The notes under the pieces: generated by a model
Seen by the model: the letters and a program-made list of their open reading frames with translations, nothing else
Told to the model about the DNA's origin: nothing
Databases searched by the model: none
Shown: piece after piece, positions 18,596 through 27,491 of the stretch
Numbering within the stretch: the stretch's first letter is position 1
Layout: every line of letters starts with the position of its first letter
Made by a program: the position numbers and the translations under genes
NCBI GenBank assembly: GCA_964344685.1
Contig: CAYFOK010000016.1
Location: 27,674 to 91,673, forward strand
Source of the DNA: Scalindua sp964344685
Lineage (GTDB): Bacteria; Planctomycetota; Brocadiia; Brocadiales; Scalinduaceae
Reading direction: 5' to 3'
DNA length: 64,000 nucleotides

Positions 18596-18718
18596 TAGTC
18601 ATTCGCTGACAATGTCAGCCGTCATGGAATTTTAGATTTCTTTACCTGCCAGAATGGACTTGTCACCCGCCCGGATGACTTGGTCGGACGGGGACTGATC
18701 AGGATTTATTTGTTATTT

Positions 18719-18741
18719 GCCTGCCGGCCGGCCAGGCAGGG
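18719..18741. repeat. GC-rich near-palindrome
   Basis: CCTGCCGGCC followed by GGCCAGGCAGG forms a near-perfect inverted repeat that stands out against the AT-rich surroundings. It lies in the 195-bp gap between the antiterminator and the epimerase. It may be a transcript hairpin or a small dispersed repeat; only one copy was found in this window. Confidence 0.45.
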
Positions 18742-18790
18742 ATTTTGCTGTTTGGTGCTTAACAAGCATCAAGCTTGTACCAAGGATACT

Positions 18791-19279
18791 TTACATTGGT
18801 TCAATATCAGAAATATACACTTCAGCTGCAGCACCTTTCTGTAGAAGGTCGATGCGTATAACAAGCTTATAATGACCTTTTCTTTCGACAAGTACCCCCT
18901 CAACCCCCTTAAGCGGACCTGACTTTACCCTTACCTCTCTACCCTTTGTAAGATATGGAAACTGGTCCAGCTGTACATCGCTTTCCGTAATCGACTTTAA
19001 ATCCAGTATCTGTTTATCAGGTATTGGCGTTGGTGCATCTATGTCAGTACCAATTATTCTTGTCACACCTCTGGTAAATTTAACATCAGGCAGACGCTCT
19101 TTTTCCGTAAAAACAAACATGTATCCGGGAAACAGAGGCAAATCAACATACTTCTTCCGGTCTCTTCTCCGGCTGAGCGTATGTACTAGAGGCAGGAAAG
19201 TCTCTATTCCTCTTTCACTGAGAAACAGATCTACCTGTTTTTCATGCCTTGAACGTGTGTGAATTGCATACCATTTCAT
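18791..19279 (-). CDS. NusG-like (UpxY/RfaH-type) transcription antiterminator
   Basis: A ~162-residue protein with an NGN domain (KWYAIHTRSRHEKQV, LPLFPGYMFV, RGVTRIIG) and a C-terminal KOW domain (VRVKSGPLKGVEGVLVERKG). Specialised NusG paralogues bind RNA polymerase and allow read-through of long polysaccharide operons. It precedes a nucleotide-sugar epimerase. The start at MKWYAIHT matches family N-termini; an ATG 21 bp further upstream is in frame, and neither has a clear ribosome site. Confidence 0.85.
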   Translation of the reverse strand: MKWYAIHTRSRHEKQVDLFLSERGIETFLPLVHTLSRRRDRKKYVDLPLFPGYMFVFTEKERLPDVKFTRGVTRIIGTDIDAPTPIPDKQILDLKSITESDVQLDQFPYLTKGREVRVKSGPLKGVEGVLVERKGHYKLVIRIDLLQKGAAAEVYISDIEPM

Positions 19280-19590
19280 AGATTTGTCTATAATAAGCAT
19301 TCATACAAAATTGTTCAAGCTATAAATATTTCACTCAAATCAGATGATTTCTGGTATCAAATCTAACGGTTTCACAGCGGATTTCATGCATAAAAGAGCG
19401 GACAATATAGCAATATTATTACACTTGCATTTTACTGTTATAGCTATATAATTTGTAATATTTGCAGTAAAAGCTGCAGTGCTTTTACGGTAAAAACTGT
19501 AAAGAGCAGCACTTTTAAAGTGCTTATTATGAAGTGTGATAAGAAATAAAGACTACTTAAATCATTTGGGTTAAGTAGCTGAGAAATTGA

Positions 19591-19667
19591 GCGCCCGTAG
19601 CTCAATTGGATAGAGTAGTGGACTTCGAATCCAATGGTTGCAGGTTCGAGTCCTGCCGGGCGTGCCA
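19591..19667 (+). tRNA. tRNA-Arg (TCG)
   Basis: A 77-nt cloverleaf. Acceptor GCGCCCG pairs with CGGGCGT (terminal G-T), discriminator G, encoded CCA. Anticodon loop CTTCGAA gives TCG. It lies 61 bp upstream of tRNA-Lys on the same strand. Confidence 0.95.
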
Positions 19668-19728
19668 TAAATCTGGTCATCTGTTACTGAACATTGGCCA
19701 TCACTAATTCTTTCAAAAAACAATAAAA

Positions 19729-19805
19729 GCGCCCTTAGCTCAGCCAGGCAGAGCAACTGACTCTTAATCAGTGGGTCGAAGGTTCGATTCCTTCAGGGCG
19801 CACCA
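19729..19805 (+). tRNA. tRNA-Lys (CTT), integration site
   Basis: A 77-nt cloverleaf. Acceptor GCGCCCT pairs perfectly with AGGGCGC; discriminator A, encoded CCA. Anticodon loop CTCTTAA gives CTT. Its 3' part (from 19761) is repeated 40.8 kb away at 60538, so this tRNA is the attachment site of the integrated island. The integrase stop codon lies inside the tRNA 3' end on the other strand. Confidence 0.96.
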
Positions 19806-19814
19806 TTACCCCCC
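19761..19814 (+). other. attL of integrated island
   Basis: A 54-bp segment from the tRNA-Lys anticodon loop through CCA and the following ATTACCCCCC. It is repeated at 60538-60591 with one mismatch, at the T-arm/acceptor junction. The integrase gene lies directly inside this end and reads towards it, as expected for tRNA-targeting elements. Confidence 0.92.
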
Positions 19815-20890
19815 AAAGACTTATGACAATTTCCAACTCCTGAAATTGCCGTTTTTTTCTCCACTGTAGTCAAAACGTAGTCAGTTTCTAAGATTTCTAC
19901 CCCATCTCGCAGACTATCAGGGCAATGGTGAGCGTAACGCTGGGTCGTTTTGATATCCTTATGTCCGAGCAGTTTTGATATCTTATAGAGGTCAACTCCA
20001 CTCTGCGCCAGACGAGTTGCAAATGTGTGACGCAGTCCATGAAATGTAAAATCCTCAATACTAGCCCTCTCTTTAGCAGTCACAAACGCTCTCCTCAGGT
20101 TATGCTTGTCAATCTTTGTCCCACTCTTACTATGGAAAACAATCCTGCTCCTGATACTTATAACCCTGGACTTACTCTCCAGGATACCAAGTGCAGTCTT
20201 ATTAAGCGGGATCGTCCTTGGCTTACCATTCTTCGTATCCGCAATAAGAATCGTCTTACGGAACAGGTCAACCCTGTCCCATAAAAGGGAGAGAAGCTCG
20301 TCCTGCCTGAGCCCGGTATGAAGATTAAAGAGGATTATGTCTCTCAGCCACTCAGGGCTATTATCAAGCAGACTCACCTCTTCATCCACACTCAGCCATC
20401 TGTCACGCTCGTTGTCTTCCTTCTCTTTTGAAACCCTGGATACCGGATTGATTTCCAGCCATTCCCACTCTCTTATTGCCAGATTGAAAGCCTTTGAGAG
20501 CATTGCCACCTCACGATTGATGGTTGCAGGTTTTAGTCCCGCCTCTCTCCTTAGCACCTTATACCTTGATATCATCTTAGGAGATATTGATAAAAGATTA
20601 GCTTCTCCAAAGAACTTGAGAAGGTGCTTAGAGGAAGTAGAATAACTCCTCTGTTGTCCAACTGAAACCTTAGGAGCATGCTCCTTCATAAATCTGTCAA
20701 TCAACTGAGAGAATGTTTTGTCACGCCCAATAGGCTTCTCAAAGTAAGTTCCCTCAACAAGCTCTGTTCTCACTTTAGCCTCTATTGCCTTCGCCAGTTT
20801 TCTATCAGGAGTCTCAAGGCTTTTTTGAATTTTTCTACCATTATGACGAATAGACATCCACCACAGATCACTATCTTTCCTCTTAAACAT
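19793..20890 (-). CDS. tyrosine recombinase / island integrase
   Basis: A ~365-residue phage-type integrase with an N-terminal arm-binding region, a SAM-like core-binding domain (~60-150) and a catalytic domain. The catalytic residues are visible: Arg in HTGLRQDELLSL, HGLRHTFATRL (His-x-x-Arg) and the Tyr nucleophile in TQRYAHH. Length is normal, so it should be active. ATG at 20890 has AGGAGG about 6 bp upstream; a GTG 6 bp earlier overlaps that site. The stop codon and last codons lie in the attachment core inside tRNA-Lys. The 3' part of the gene also contains two TGTAGTC-like sites 11 bp apart that recur at the island's right end. Confidence 0.95.
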   Translation of the reverse strand: MFKRKDSDLWWMSIRHNGRKIQKSLETPDRKLAKAIEAKVRTELVEGTYFEKPIGRDKTFSQLIDRFMKEHAPKVSVGQQRSYSTSSKHLLKFFGEANLLSISPKMISRYKVLRREAGLKPATINREVAMLSKAFNLAIREWEWLEINPVSRVSKEKEDNERDRWLSVDEEVSLLDNSPEWLRDIILFNLHTGLRQDELLSLLWDRVDLFRKTILIADTKNGKPRTIPLNKTALGILESKSRVISIRSRIVFHSKSGTKIDKHNLRRAFVTAKERASIEDFTFHGLRHTFATRLAQSGVDLYKISKLLGHKDIKTTQRYAHHCPDSLRDGVEILETDYVLTTVEKKTAISGVGNCHKSLGGNGAP

Positions 20891-20943
20891 ATTCACCTCC
20901 TCTCACGAGGCCTGATAGTATCTGCATGTCGCTATCTGCCGGA

Positions 20944-21189
20944 TTATATGCCACTGCCACAAGCCTTTTCAACAATATTATTGATGGTCTGTTCATGTTG
21001 TTTATTAATTCGTTTTAAGCTAGTCATTACCTCATCTATATCATGTAAGTCAAAAAGCACACGACGGCCTATTTTGACAGAAGGAATCCGTCCAGTACCC
21101 GCCCACTCGTATAATGTCTTTACTGGCAAAGATGTATATTCAGATGCTTCTTTTATGCCTACGTAACGTTTTACTATTTCTGTTTTCAT
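20944..21189 (-). CDS. excisionase-like HTH protein
   Basis: An 81-residue MerR/excisionase-type winged helix: YVGIKEASEYTSLPVKTLYEWAGTGRIPSVKIGRRVLFDLHDID. Such proteins next to an integrase usually act as Xis, bending DNA near the attachment site, or regulate the integrase gene. It is 53 bp upstream of the integrase on the same strand and probably co-transcribed with it. Confidence 0.82.
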   Translation of the reverse strand: MKTEIVKRYVGIKEASEYTSLPVKTLYEWAGTGRIPSVKIGRRVLFDLHDIDEVMTSLKRINKQHEQTINNIVEKACGSGI

Positions 21190-21789
21190 TTATAATTGTC
21201 TATAAATACCTAATATTAAATCATCTTCCAATTCCACAAACATTGACATCTTTTAAATTAAAAAGGTACTTTGAAAGAGAAAACAAAGTACGGAAGCGAA
21301 GCGATTGCGCATTTTTAATAGTGTGGCAGCTTTTAAAAAGGTTTACGATACCACAAATATTTGAGCACTGACCACCGTCCTACAGCCAAAATATATTCTT
21401 TGTCATGGGCCTTAATCTACCCTCTAAAGTAAAAAAATTACAATAATCAAATCTCAAGTATCTTTTTTATACAGGACACGTGGTAACCGTTATACGTAAG
21501 TCTCTCGTAACGCATCGCAAGTTTGAGATACGTTACTAAAATCCCAACGGATTTGTTTAGCGATTTCATGTAAATCTTGATAAATACAAGTTTGTGCATA
21601 GAAAAGTGCACATACTTGTATATATATTTATATACGAAAATCTCACTTTACTCCTTCCTTGTCATTAAAGGACTTAGAGCAAAGTAGAGTATGTTAAAAG
21701 AGAACCGACTTCACTTTACTCTAACCTCATGTAATACTTAGCCTTGGGGTAAAGTAGAGACTACGTCTTTTGAAATCACACTTTACACT
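21190..21789. other. 600-bp non-coding region with repeats
   Basis: No convincing gene. It holds a 15-bp inverted repeat (21584-21621) and a cluster of short CTTTACTC-type repeats (21640-21800), described separately. It lies between the excisionase-like gene and the 3' end of the primase/helicase, a usual place for an element origin or control region. Confidence 0.6.
21584..21621. repeat. 15-bp inverted repeat
   Basis: ATACAAGTTTGTGCA and TGCACATACTTGTAT are reverse complements with one mismatch, separated by 8 bp. There is no T-run, so an operator or origin-associated cruciform is more likely than a terminator. Confidence 0.6.
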
Positions 21790-21800
21790 TTACTTTACTA
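21640..21800. repeat. iteron-like CTTTACTC repeats
   Basis: The octamer CACTTTAC(T) or its complement AAAGTAGAG occurs about six times: near 21643, 21681, 21709, 21746 and twice near 21780-21795. Both orientations are used. The cluster immediately follows the 3' end of the primase/helicase gene. The pattern suggests binding sites for a replication or partition protein of the element. Confidence 0.5.
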
Positions 21801-23973
21801 TCTCTTTAATTTTCAGATACCGTGTCGGCTTACACGATCCAGATTTAATCATGTCTTCAACCCGGAAAACTCCCTTATTAATCCCACCATTGATGGCATT
21901 TTCTATACTTGATTTAGTAACATTCCATCCGGCAATTTCCGATATTTTGTTCCGTAATTCTTTTCCTCTAGATTTTGTAAGCAGCTGGTCTATTGAAACA
22001 TTCTCTAGGCTTCCATCATGTAGTAATCCCTCAACTATATCGATAATTGTAGAAAATTTGTATGATTCCAACTCTGCTTGCCTCAAAACTCCTCCTTCGA
22101 CCTTGGAAAAATAAATAGATTCTGATGGCAACCGGGTATAGCTTGATTTTGTTATCTTAAATTCAACAAAATCTTCATAGTTGTCTAAACCAAACTTTTT
22201 AGCAGTTTTCTCGGATATTTTTGTCATATTAGCCACCCACCTGCAATTATCAGTTAATGCGCCGCCGCCACGTGCAGCAGACTGATTAAGTAGGCCATTA
22301 CTAGCCTTTGTGACATGGTGGGTAAACAAGACAGTAGCTCCATTAATATTTGTCAGTCGCTTTAATGAATTGGTCCACTGAGTGTTATAATCATTGGAGT
22401 TTTCTTCTAAGCCAAAAAACTGGCTCTTAGGATCAAGTATTACGAGCTTTGGCTTAAGCTCTTCTATCTTGTATTGTAAGCTTTTGTATGCATCCGTTGT
22501 TACTGGATTCCCAAAATCAAGCTTCATAAGTGGATCTGACTGACCACAGAAAAGATGCAAATTATTTGTAAGTAGGCTTTCATCTATTAGTATTTTCTGT
22601 CTTTCAAGGTCACTTATTATTGCCTTCAGTCGCTGCCATATAATTGGTTCAGAATCTTCGCCGAAAATACATAACACTTTCATTGGTTCTGACGGTTTTA
22701 AAAAGTCAAAAATTGTATTGCCGGTAGCAGCGCTTATTGCAAGACCAAAAGAGAAAAGAGTTTTCCCTGTGCCACCCTGTGCGAGAACTGCACCTAAAAT
22801 ATTTTGTAATAGAACATCATTAAAAACCCACTGTTGCGCTGGAGGAACTTCATTCAACCATTTACCAAGATCAGCTTTTCGATAGAACTCTTTGTCGGGT
22901 ACCTCTTGAATAGATATTTCTTCTCTAACATCCATAAGAGCAGTAAAATCTTCTGGCAGGTATCCAAATTCGTTAAAGAAATCATCTGTCAAATCAACCT
23001 TTGTACAATATTGAGACTCAAAATTCTCTATAATTTCTTGTGATGGTGTTATATTAAATAATGCTGCCGCGCTGCTAAGCTTTTTAGATACTTGCAAAAC
23101 TGCTGCTTGACCAGGATTGATATCTCCAAAGTCCCAATCATGACAGAAATATAAGCGAGACTCTTTGACCAGCTCTTTTTCACATTCAGGTGATATGCCA
23201 GCACCTGGAACACCATAAGCAAGGATCCCATCTTTGCCGTCGAAACCCATATGAATGTGTAAAGAAAGTGCTTTAATCGGGGATTCACATCTAATGTAGG
23301 TATGAATTTTATAGTTATTATCAAGTGTTGGGGCTAATCCAAATAAACCGGGACGATAGCCTTCTTTAACAGAATAATTAACAGATTTTAGAGACTTTCC
23401 TCTACGATTTATTAGTTTACCATTCGAACTACAAATACCATTTTGATTAAAACGTTGAAGCCCAACAATGCAGCCACCAACGTCAAAAAGAGGAATTATA
23501 AAATTATTATTTAAAAAACCAATTTTATTTGCTTTCATCGAATTGACAGCTTTTTCAATATTAACAAATTTTCTATCCTTCGCCAAATTTGCATACGATT
23601 CTGAATTGCTACTTATAACATCTAGGGCATCCTGATAGTCACGTAATATTATGTTTTTTGTTTTTCCAGCTGGCTCATTGCTCTTAATCAAACAGTCACT
23701 AAAATTCTTCTTAATCTCTAGTACAGCATCCTGGCGTCGGATTTGCCCTGTACATTTCATAAATAATTCAACTGCATCTCCGTGAACGCCGCATCCCGGT
23801 ACAAAACATTTATAACGATTTGTCTTCCGGTTTAGACCAAGCGACGGATTCCGATCGCCATTTTTATGCGATTTACAATTGTAGCATCTAACACATGCCC
23901 AATCTCCACCATTGGCTTTGGGATCAAGTTTAATTTGCTGTGCCAGCGAAATAATGTCTATAGTAATTGTCAT
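21790..23973 (-). CDS. primase / RepA-like helicase fusion
   Basis: A 727-residue replication protein. The N-terminus has a CHC2-like zinc finger (C27, C30, C33, then C56, C61, H64). A Toprim-like region follows, including CESPIKALSLH, YGVPGAG and FCHDWD. The C-terminal half is a RecA/RepA-type ATPase with AQGGTGKT (Walker A, about residue 395) and LVILDPKSQFFG (Walker B). This architecture is typical of satellite phages and integrative plasmids that prime and unwind their own origin. It overlaps the start of the preceding HTH gene by 4 bp (ATGA), indicating translational coupling. Confidence 0.9.
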   Translation of the reverse strand: MTITIDIISLAQQIKLDPKANGGDWACVRCYNCKSHKNGDRNPSLGLNRKTNRYKCFVPGCGVHGDAVELFMKCTGQIRRQDAVLEIKKNFSDCLIKSNEPAGKTKNIILRDYQDALDVISSNSESYANLAKDRKFVNIEKAVNSMKANKIGFLNNNFIIPLFDVGGCIVGLQRFNQNGICSSNGKLINRRGKSLKSVNYSVKEGYRPGLFGLAPTLDNNYKIHTYIRCESPIKALSLHIHMGFDGKDGILAYGVPGAGISPECEKELVKESRLYFCHDWDFGDINPGQAAVLQVSKKLSSAAALFNITPSQEIIENFESQYCTKVDLTDDFFNEFGYLPEDFTALMDVREEISIQEVPDKEFYRKADLGKWLNEVPPAQQWVFNDVLLQNILGAVLAQGGTGKTLFSFGLAISAATGNTIFDFLKPSEPMKVLCIFGEDSEPIIWQRLKAIISDLERQKILIDESLLTNNLHLFCGQSDPLMKLDFGNPVTTDAYKSLQYKIEELKPKLVILDPKSQFFGLEENSNDYNTQWTNSLKRLTNINGATVLFTHHVTKASNGLLNQSAARGGGALTDNCRWVANMTKISEKTAKKFGLDNYEDFVEFKITKSSYTRLPSESIYFSKVEGGVLRQAELESYKFSTIIDIVEGLLHDGSLENVSIDQLLTKSRGKELRNKISEIAGWNVTKSSIENAINGGINKGVFRVEDMIKSGSCKPTRYLKIKEIVK

Positions 23974-24170
23974 CTATTTTGCATCCTAAAAAGTATCTCT
24001 TTGATTCGCGGTATGTCGCTTTCACGGTATATTCGGTGACCGTTTCCCAATCTGATGAAATCACTATCCTTTAGTTTTCCAGTCTGAAATAAATATCTTA
24101 ATCTGTACATCGGAACGTTGAGCCGCTTTAAAACATCTGCCGTTGATAGGAGTTTTTCGTTAGATTGCAT
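23970..24170 (-). CDS. small MerR-like HTH regulator
   Basis: A 66-residue winged-helix protein: LLSTADVLKRLNVPMYRLRYLFQTGKLKDSDFIRLGNGHRIYRESDIPRI is the MerR N-terminal fold. It is immediately upstream of and overlaps the primase gene, so it is likely an element-encoded regulator or loader for replication. ATG at 24170 is chosen over the adjacent TTG. Confidence 0.78.
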   Translation of the reverse strand: MQSNEKLLSTADVLKRLNVPMYRLRYLFQTGKLKDSDFIRLGNGHRIYRESDIPRIKEILFRMQNR

Positions 24171-24297
24171 CAATGTTTTTGTTTATCAAGAATAGAACAA
24201 TATTTAGATAACGAACTTGTTTAACATATTATTCTGAAAATATCCTACCATGAGTCTACCGTCAGTATACCGTCTTTCTACCACTATTTTTTCTCCA

Positions 24298-24338
24298 CAA
24301 AAAAAGGCTATAAACGTATTTATATACGTTTATAGCCT
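24298..24338 (-). terminator. strong rho-independent terminator
   Basis: AGGCTATAAACGTAT and its exact complement ATACGTTTATAGCCT form a 15-bp stem with a TTAT loop (24305-24338). On the minus strand the stem is followed by a run of seven T. It closes the ORF6N gene and insulates it from the replication genes. Confidence 0.88.
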
Positions 24339-24376
24339 CTAAACAAAATTTGTTTCGTTTTGAAAAGTTTTATATT

Positions 24377-25618
24377 TTACAATACTACCAGTTTATAGGC
24401 ACCTTCTCCATGTTTGCCTCCTTTTTGCCTCTTTCTCTTAATTACAATATTGTGAGTGTTAAGTATTTTCTTTAGGGATAATTTTATTTTGGTCAAAATT
24501 GTTGATATTTCATCATTTTCAAGGTCTAGTCCAATTTCATTTGCTAAATCATAATCAATAACATATTCATTTAAACTATTATATAATTTCTTTAGAAAGA
24601 CATATTCTCTGTCTTTATTTCCAAATTCATATTGTTTGCCATCAATTGTTACAGTAAAGCCTTTATCATTAAATAAAAACCGTGGATTATCTTTTGTCTC
24701 ATTAGATGGCTTGGCTTCGTCCACTATTTTCTCAGTTACTAGATCAAACACCTTAAAGCAATTAAGAAATGATGGTGGCAGAGATGAAAGCGATTCTCCT
24801 GGTTTCAAAGATGCTACAACAAACGTTTTTTCATTAATTAGAAGTTTAGGCACAAAAGATTCTAATAGACCATAGTGAAATCTTGAAAGATTTTCTAATA
24901 ATAAGTAATTTTTTTTACCCATATAATCATCCATACTGAGATGATCTGTAAATTCTTTAGCTATTTTTTCATTTGCTGACTTTTCAAAATTAATCCAACG
25001 GTGAAGACCATGCTTAAACCACATCGAAACCATTTGTTCAACATCGTCTTCTGATTCTGCATCAATCAGTTTTTCTGTCATTTCAGAGTAGCCAAATTTG
25101 CTTATGCTATCGATTGAGCCTTCCTCTTGATTTATTTCGTCATATTTGTTGCTTATGAATTGCCCTAATGAAGCAGAAATCATTGATGTTTCACAGCTAA
25201 CGTCATTTATCAAAAGTAAGTGTTTTTTGTGTTTTGGGTATTCTTGTACAAATTTAACAAGTTCTGTATATTTATCAAACTCTCTAGATAACATCCTATT
25301 AATTTCGATGCTTACTTCTACAGCTCCTTCACTATTCAGGACACGTGACAATATTCCTATACCTTGTTCTGTTATGGCAAAAGCAATAGTGTCTGATCTG
25401 TTATCAGATTGTGATAGATCACTGACCTCCTGGTGGGTCAAAGATAATATAGAATCCTCTGTAAAATGTTTAATATTCTTTCTTACGGCTTTATTCAAAT
25501 TTACAATTGTTATCCCATAAAGCTCTGCCAGGTCTCTATCCAATATAGCCCTCTTTCCTCTGATAAGCACAATTTTGCTAACTATTTTTTCTTGAAGTCT
25601 CAACTTAGCTATATCCAT
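24377..25618 (-). CDS. ORF6N-domain DNA-binding protein
   Basis: A ~413-residue protein with an N-terminal ORF6N (KilA-N-related) domain: LIRGKRAILDRDLAELYGITIVNLNKAVRKN and AFAITEQGI. A helical middle and a C-terminal charged domain that may be winged-helix (FGNKDREYVFLKKLYNSLNEY...IVIKRKRQKG) follow. ORF6N proteins are typical of phages and mobile elements and bind DNA or antagonise regulators. The start at 25618 (MDIAKL) gives a normal ORF6N N-terminus; a GTG 24 bp upstream is possible. It has its own strong terminator and no close partner. Confidence 0.82.
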   Translation of the reverse strand: MDIAKLRLQEKIVSKIVLIRGKRAILDRDLAELYGITIVNLNKAVRKNIKHFTEDSILSLTHQEVSDLSQSDNRSDTIAFAITEQGIGILSRVLNSEGAVEVSIEINRMLSREFDKYTELVKFVQEYPKHKKHLLLINDVSCETSMISASLGQFISNKYDEINQEEGSIDSISKFGYSEMTEKLIDAESEDDVEQMVSMWFKHGLHRWINFEKSANEKIAKEFTDHLSMDDYMGKKNYLLLENLSRFHYGLLESFVPKLLINEKTFVVASLKPGESLSSLPPSFLNCFKVFDLVTEKIVDEAKPSNETKDNPRFLFNDKGFTVTIDGKQYEFGNKDREYVFLKKLYNSLNEYVIDYDLANEIGLDLENDEISTILTKIKLSLKKILNTHNIVIKRKRQKGGKHGEGAYKLVVL

Positions 25619-25642
25619 AAGACATCCAAATAAAAAGACCAC

Positions 25643-26016
25643 ATCATTCCGAGAGGTGCAGCTGGGCTAATGGCCTTGAACCTGACGAATCAGAGATTTA
25701 TTATTGCGTCTGCACACGCATTGATAATAAGCTTCGACTCACGGATAATACCAAAACCACTTATAAAATCAATTTAGTAGGCAAAATTTACAACATTTAT
25801 TAACTACAATTCTTAATTAGGCTTTATATCCTTACATTATCTTTCGATACCACATCATGCTATTTTGACTTGATAATTAGAAACAACTGACACTCTCTTT
25901 TGCAAATCTTCAATTATAGGTTATTTTAAAACATGAGAAATTTGTAGTAAGTCCTTATTTTACACTTGATTTTGATGCCTATCCTCACTATTATTCTGCT
26001 AGAGGCTTCAGATCTA
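25643..26016. other. non-coding gap upstream of the IS
   Basis: About 370 bp, AT-rich, with no gene, clear hairpin or repeat that I can support. It probably contains the ORF6N promoter. Confidence 0.5.
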
Positions 26017-26063
26017 TGACCTGCCCACGTTGTTTGTACCACCTTTAAAGTTAGAGTTCGTGT

Positions 26064-26936
26064 TTATACAAACAGTTGTAGCGTAGCGGAAACTGTCTGT
26101 ATCGGCTCTACAGTCTCTGGAGCAGGCGGCAAATATCCAAGAGAACTATGCGGTCGAAACGTATTATATTCCTTACGCCATCTTTCAATCAACACCTTTG
26201 CTTCAAACAATGTCTCAAATATCTCACAGTTTAGAAGTTCATCACGAAATTTACCATTAAAACTTTCATTATATCCATTTTCCCAAGGACTCCCAGGTTC
26301 TATATAAAGTGTCTTTACTCCCACACTTGAAAGCTATTCTCTTACTGCTTTTGCAGTAAACTCTGACCCATTATCCGATCTAATGTATTCAGGAACTCCA
26401 CGTTCTACAAATAACTCGTACAAGCTGGTAAGAACATCTTCTGAATTTAATCGTCTCTCAACTACAATAGCAAGGCATTCCCTTGTATATTCATCTATTA
26501 TTGTGAGCATCTTTATTGCTCTACCATCATCACTACGACTCATCACAAAATCATAACTCCATACATGATCCTTATACTCTGGACGGTGTCTGACACAGGA
26601 ACCATCATTAAACCATAGACGGTTACGTTTAGGTTGCTTGGCTGGTACTTTCAGCCCTTCTTTTCTCCATAACCGTAACATACGCTTATGATTAATTTGC
26701 CAACCTTCTTCCCGTAACAAAGCCATAATCCTTCGATAACCATATCTACCATAATCTCTCGCCAATTCTACAATTCTCTGTACTAATCTTCCTTCGTCAC
26801 CAGAGACAATTATTTTATACCTTTGAGTTGATCTAGGTTGACCCAATACTTTGCATGCCCGACGTTGTGAAACTGTCTTGGTGAATGTCTTTTGTATATG
26901 TATTATGACACGTTTTCTCTTTGCCGGGCTTAGAAG
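26064..26936 (-). pseudogene. IS3-family OrfB transposase, one nonsense mutation
   Basis: This is the rve/DDE integrase part of the IS3 transposase, entered by -1 frameshift from orfA (LLSPAKRKR onward). DDE blocks are visible: YDFVMSRSDDGR, EYIRSDNGSEFT and NESFNGKFRDELL. The frame is broken only by TAG at 26334-26336, exactly where the family has Trp (RE-W-LSSVGVKTLYIEPGSPW), then continues to 26064 without shift. A single TGG-to-TAG change therefore explains the inactivation, which must be recent. Confidence 0.9.
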
Positions 26937-27208
26937 TTTTTTGATGCAGCTTCCTTTAGTATCTCCTTGTCTAATGACAGATCAGCTACCAGCTTTTTCA
27001 ACCTGGCATTTTCTGCTTCTAATTCCTTGAACCGCTTGGCCTGCTCAACCTTCATCCCGCCGTATTTCTTTCGCCACCTGTAATATGTTTGTTCTGTAAT
27101 TCCCAGTTTACGACATACTTGTAACGTACTACTTCCTTTAGATAATTCTACTTCTGCAACTCGAAGCTTATGGATTATTTCCTCAGACTTGTATCGCTTT
27201 TGTGACAT
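26930..27208 (-). CDS. IS3-family OrfA (transposase HTH)
   Basis: A 92-residue protein with an N-terminal HTH (RYKSEEIIHKLRVAEVELSKGSSTLQVCRKLGITEQTYYRWRKKYGG) and a leucine-zipper-like coiled coil (RFKELEAENARLKKLVADL). It is the DNA-binding half of the IS3 transposase. ATG at 27208 has GGGGGA about 5 bp upstream. It ends in the slippery region that would allow OrfAB fusion. Confidence 0.9.
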   Translation of the reverse strand: MSQKRYKSEEIIHKLRVAEVELSKGSSTLQVCRKLGITEQTYYRWRKKYGGMKVEQAKRFKELEAENARLKKLVADLSLDKEILKEAASKNF

Positions 27209-27491
27209 GTGTTCCCCCTTTCTTAATCCAATTATTAAGCCAAAAAAATCGCATAATAGCTGGACCAGAAAATGGGGGACCCTCATTCGTACTGGATTGT
27301 AACATAAAAAGTGGTCTCGTTTATGGGGGAGCAGGTCAAACTTGAGTAAATCAGAAGAGCCTTTTTGCTTTTAAATAGACCGAAAAAACATTATAATTTT
27401 TTTTAAAATTAACTCAAGATTACTTATTGATTTTTTTACTATTTACGAAAATTTTAAGTGGATTTTATGAAGATTCACAATGGAAAACTAA

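Larger units (their letters stand above)
26017..27338 (-). mobile_element. IS3-family insertion sequence
   Basis: A 1322-bp element bounded by imperfect inverted repeats starting TGACCTGC (26017 onward) and ending GCAGGTCA (to 27338), with a shared CCAC.TTT block further in. It encodes the usual two overlapping frames, orfA and orfB, on the minus strand. A heptamer A AAA AAC at 26936-26942 sits at the junction for -1 frameshifting. No 3-bp target duplication is visible at the ends. orfB carries an in-frame stop, so this copy is not autonomous. Confidence 0.88.

Noticed and set aside
19444..19756. Minus-strand open frames reading PAGLEPATIGF and PGRTRTCNH across the tRNA genes
   Set aside because: These are the well-known antisense translations of tRNA T-arms, which are often mis-annotated as proteins; the tRNA cloverleaves explain the sequence.
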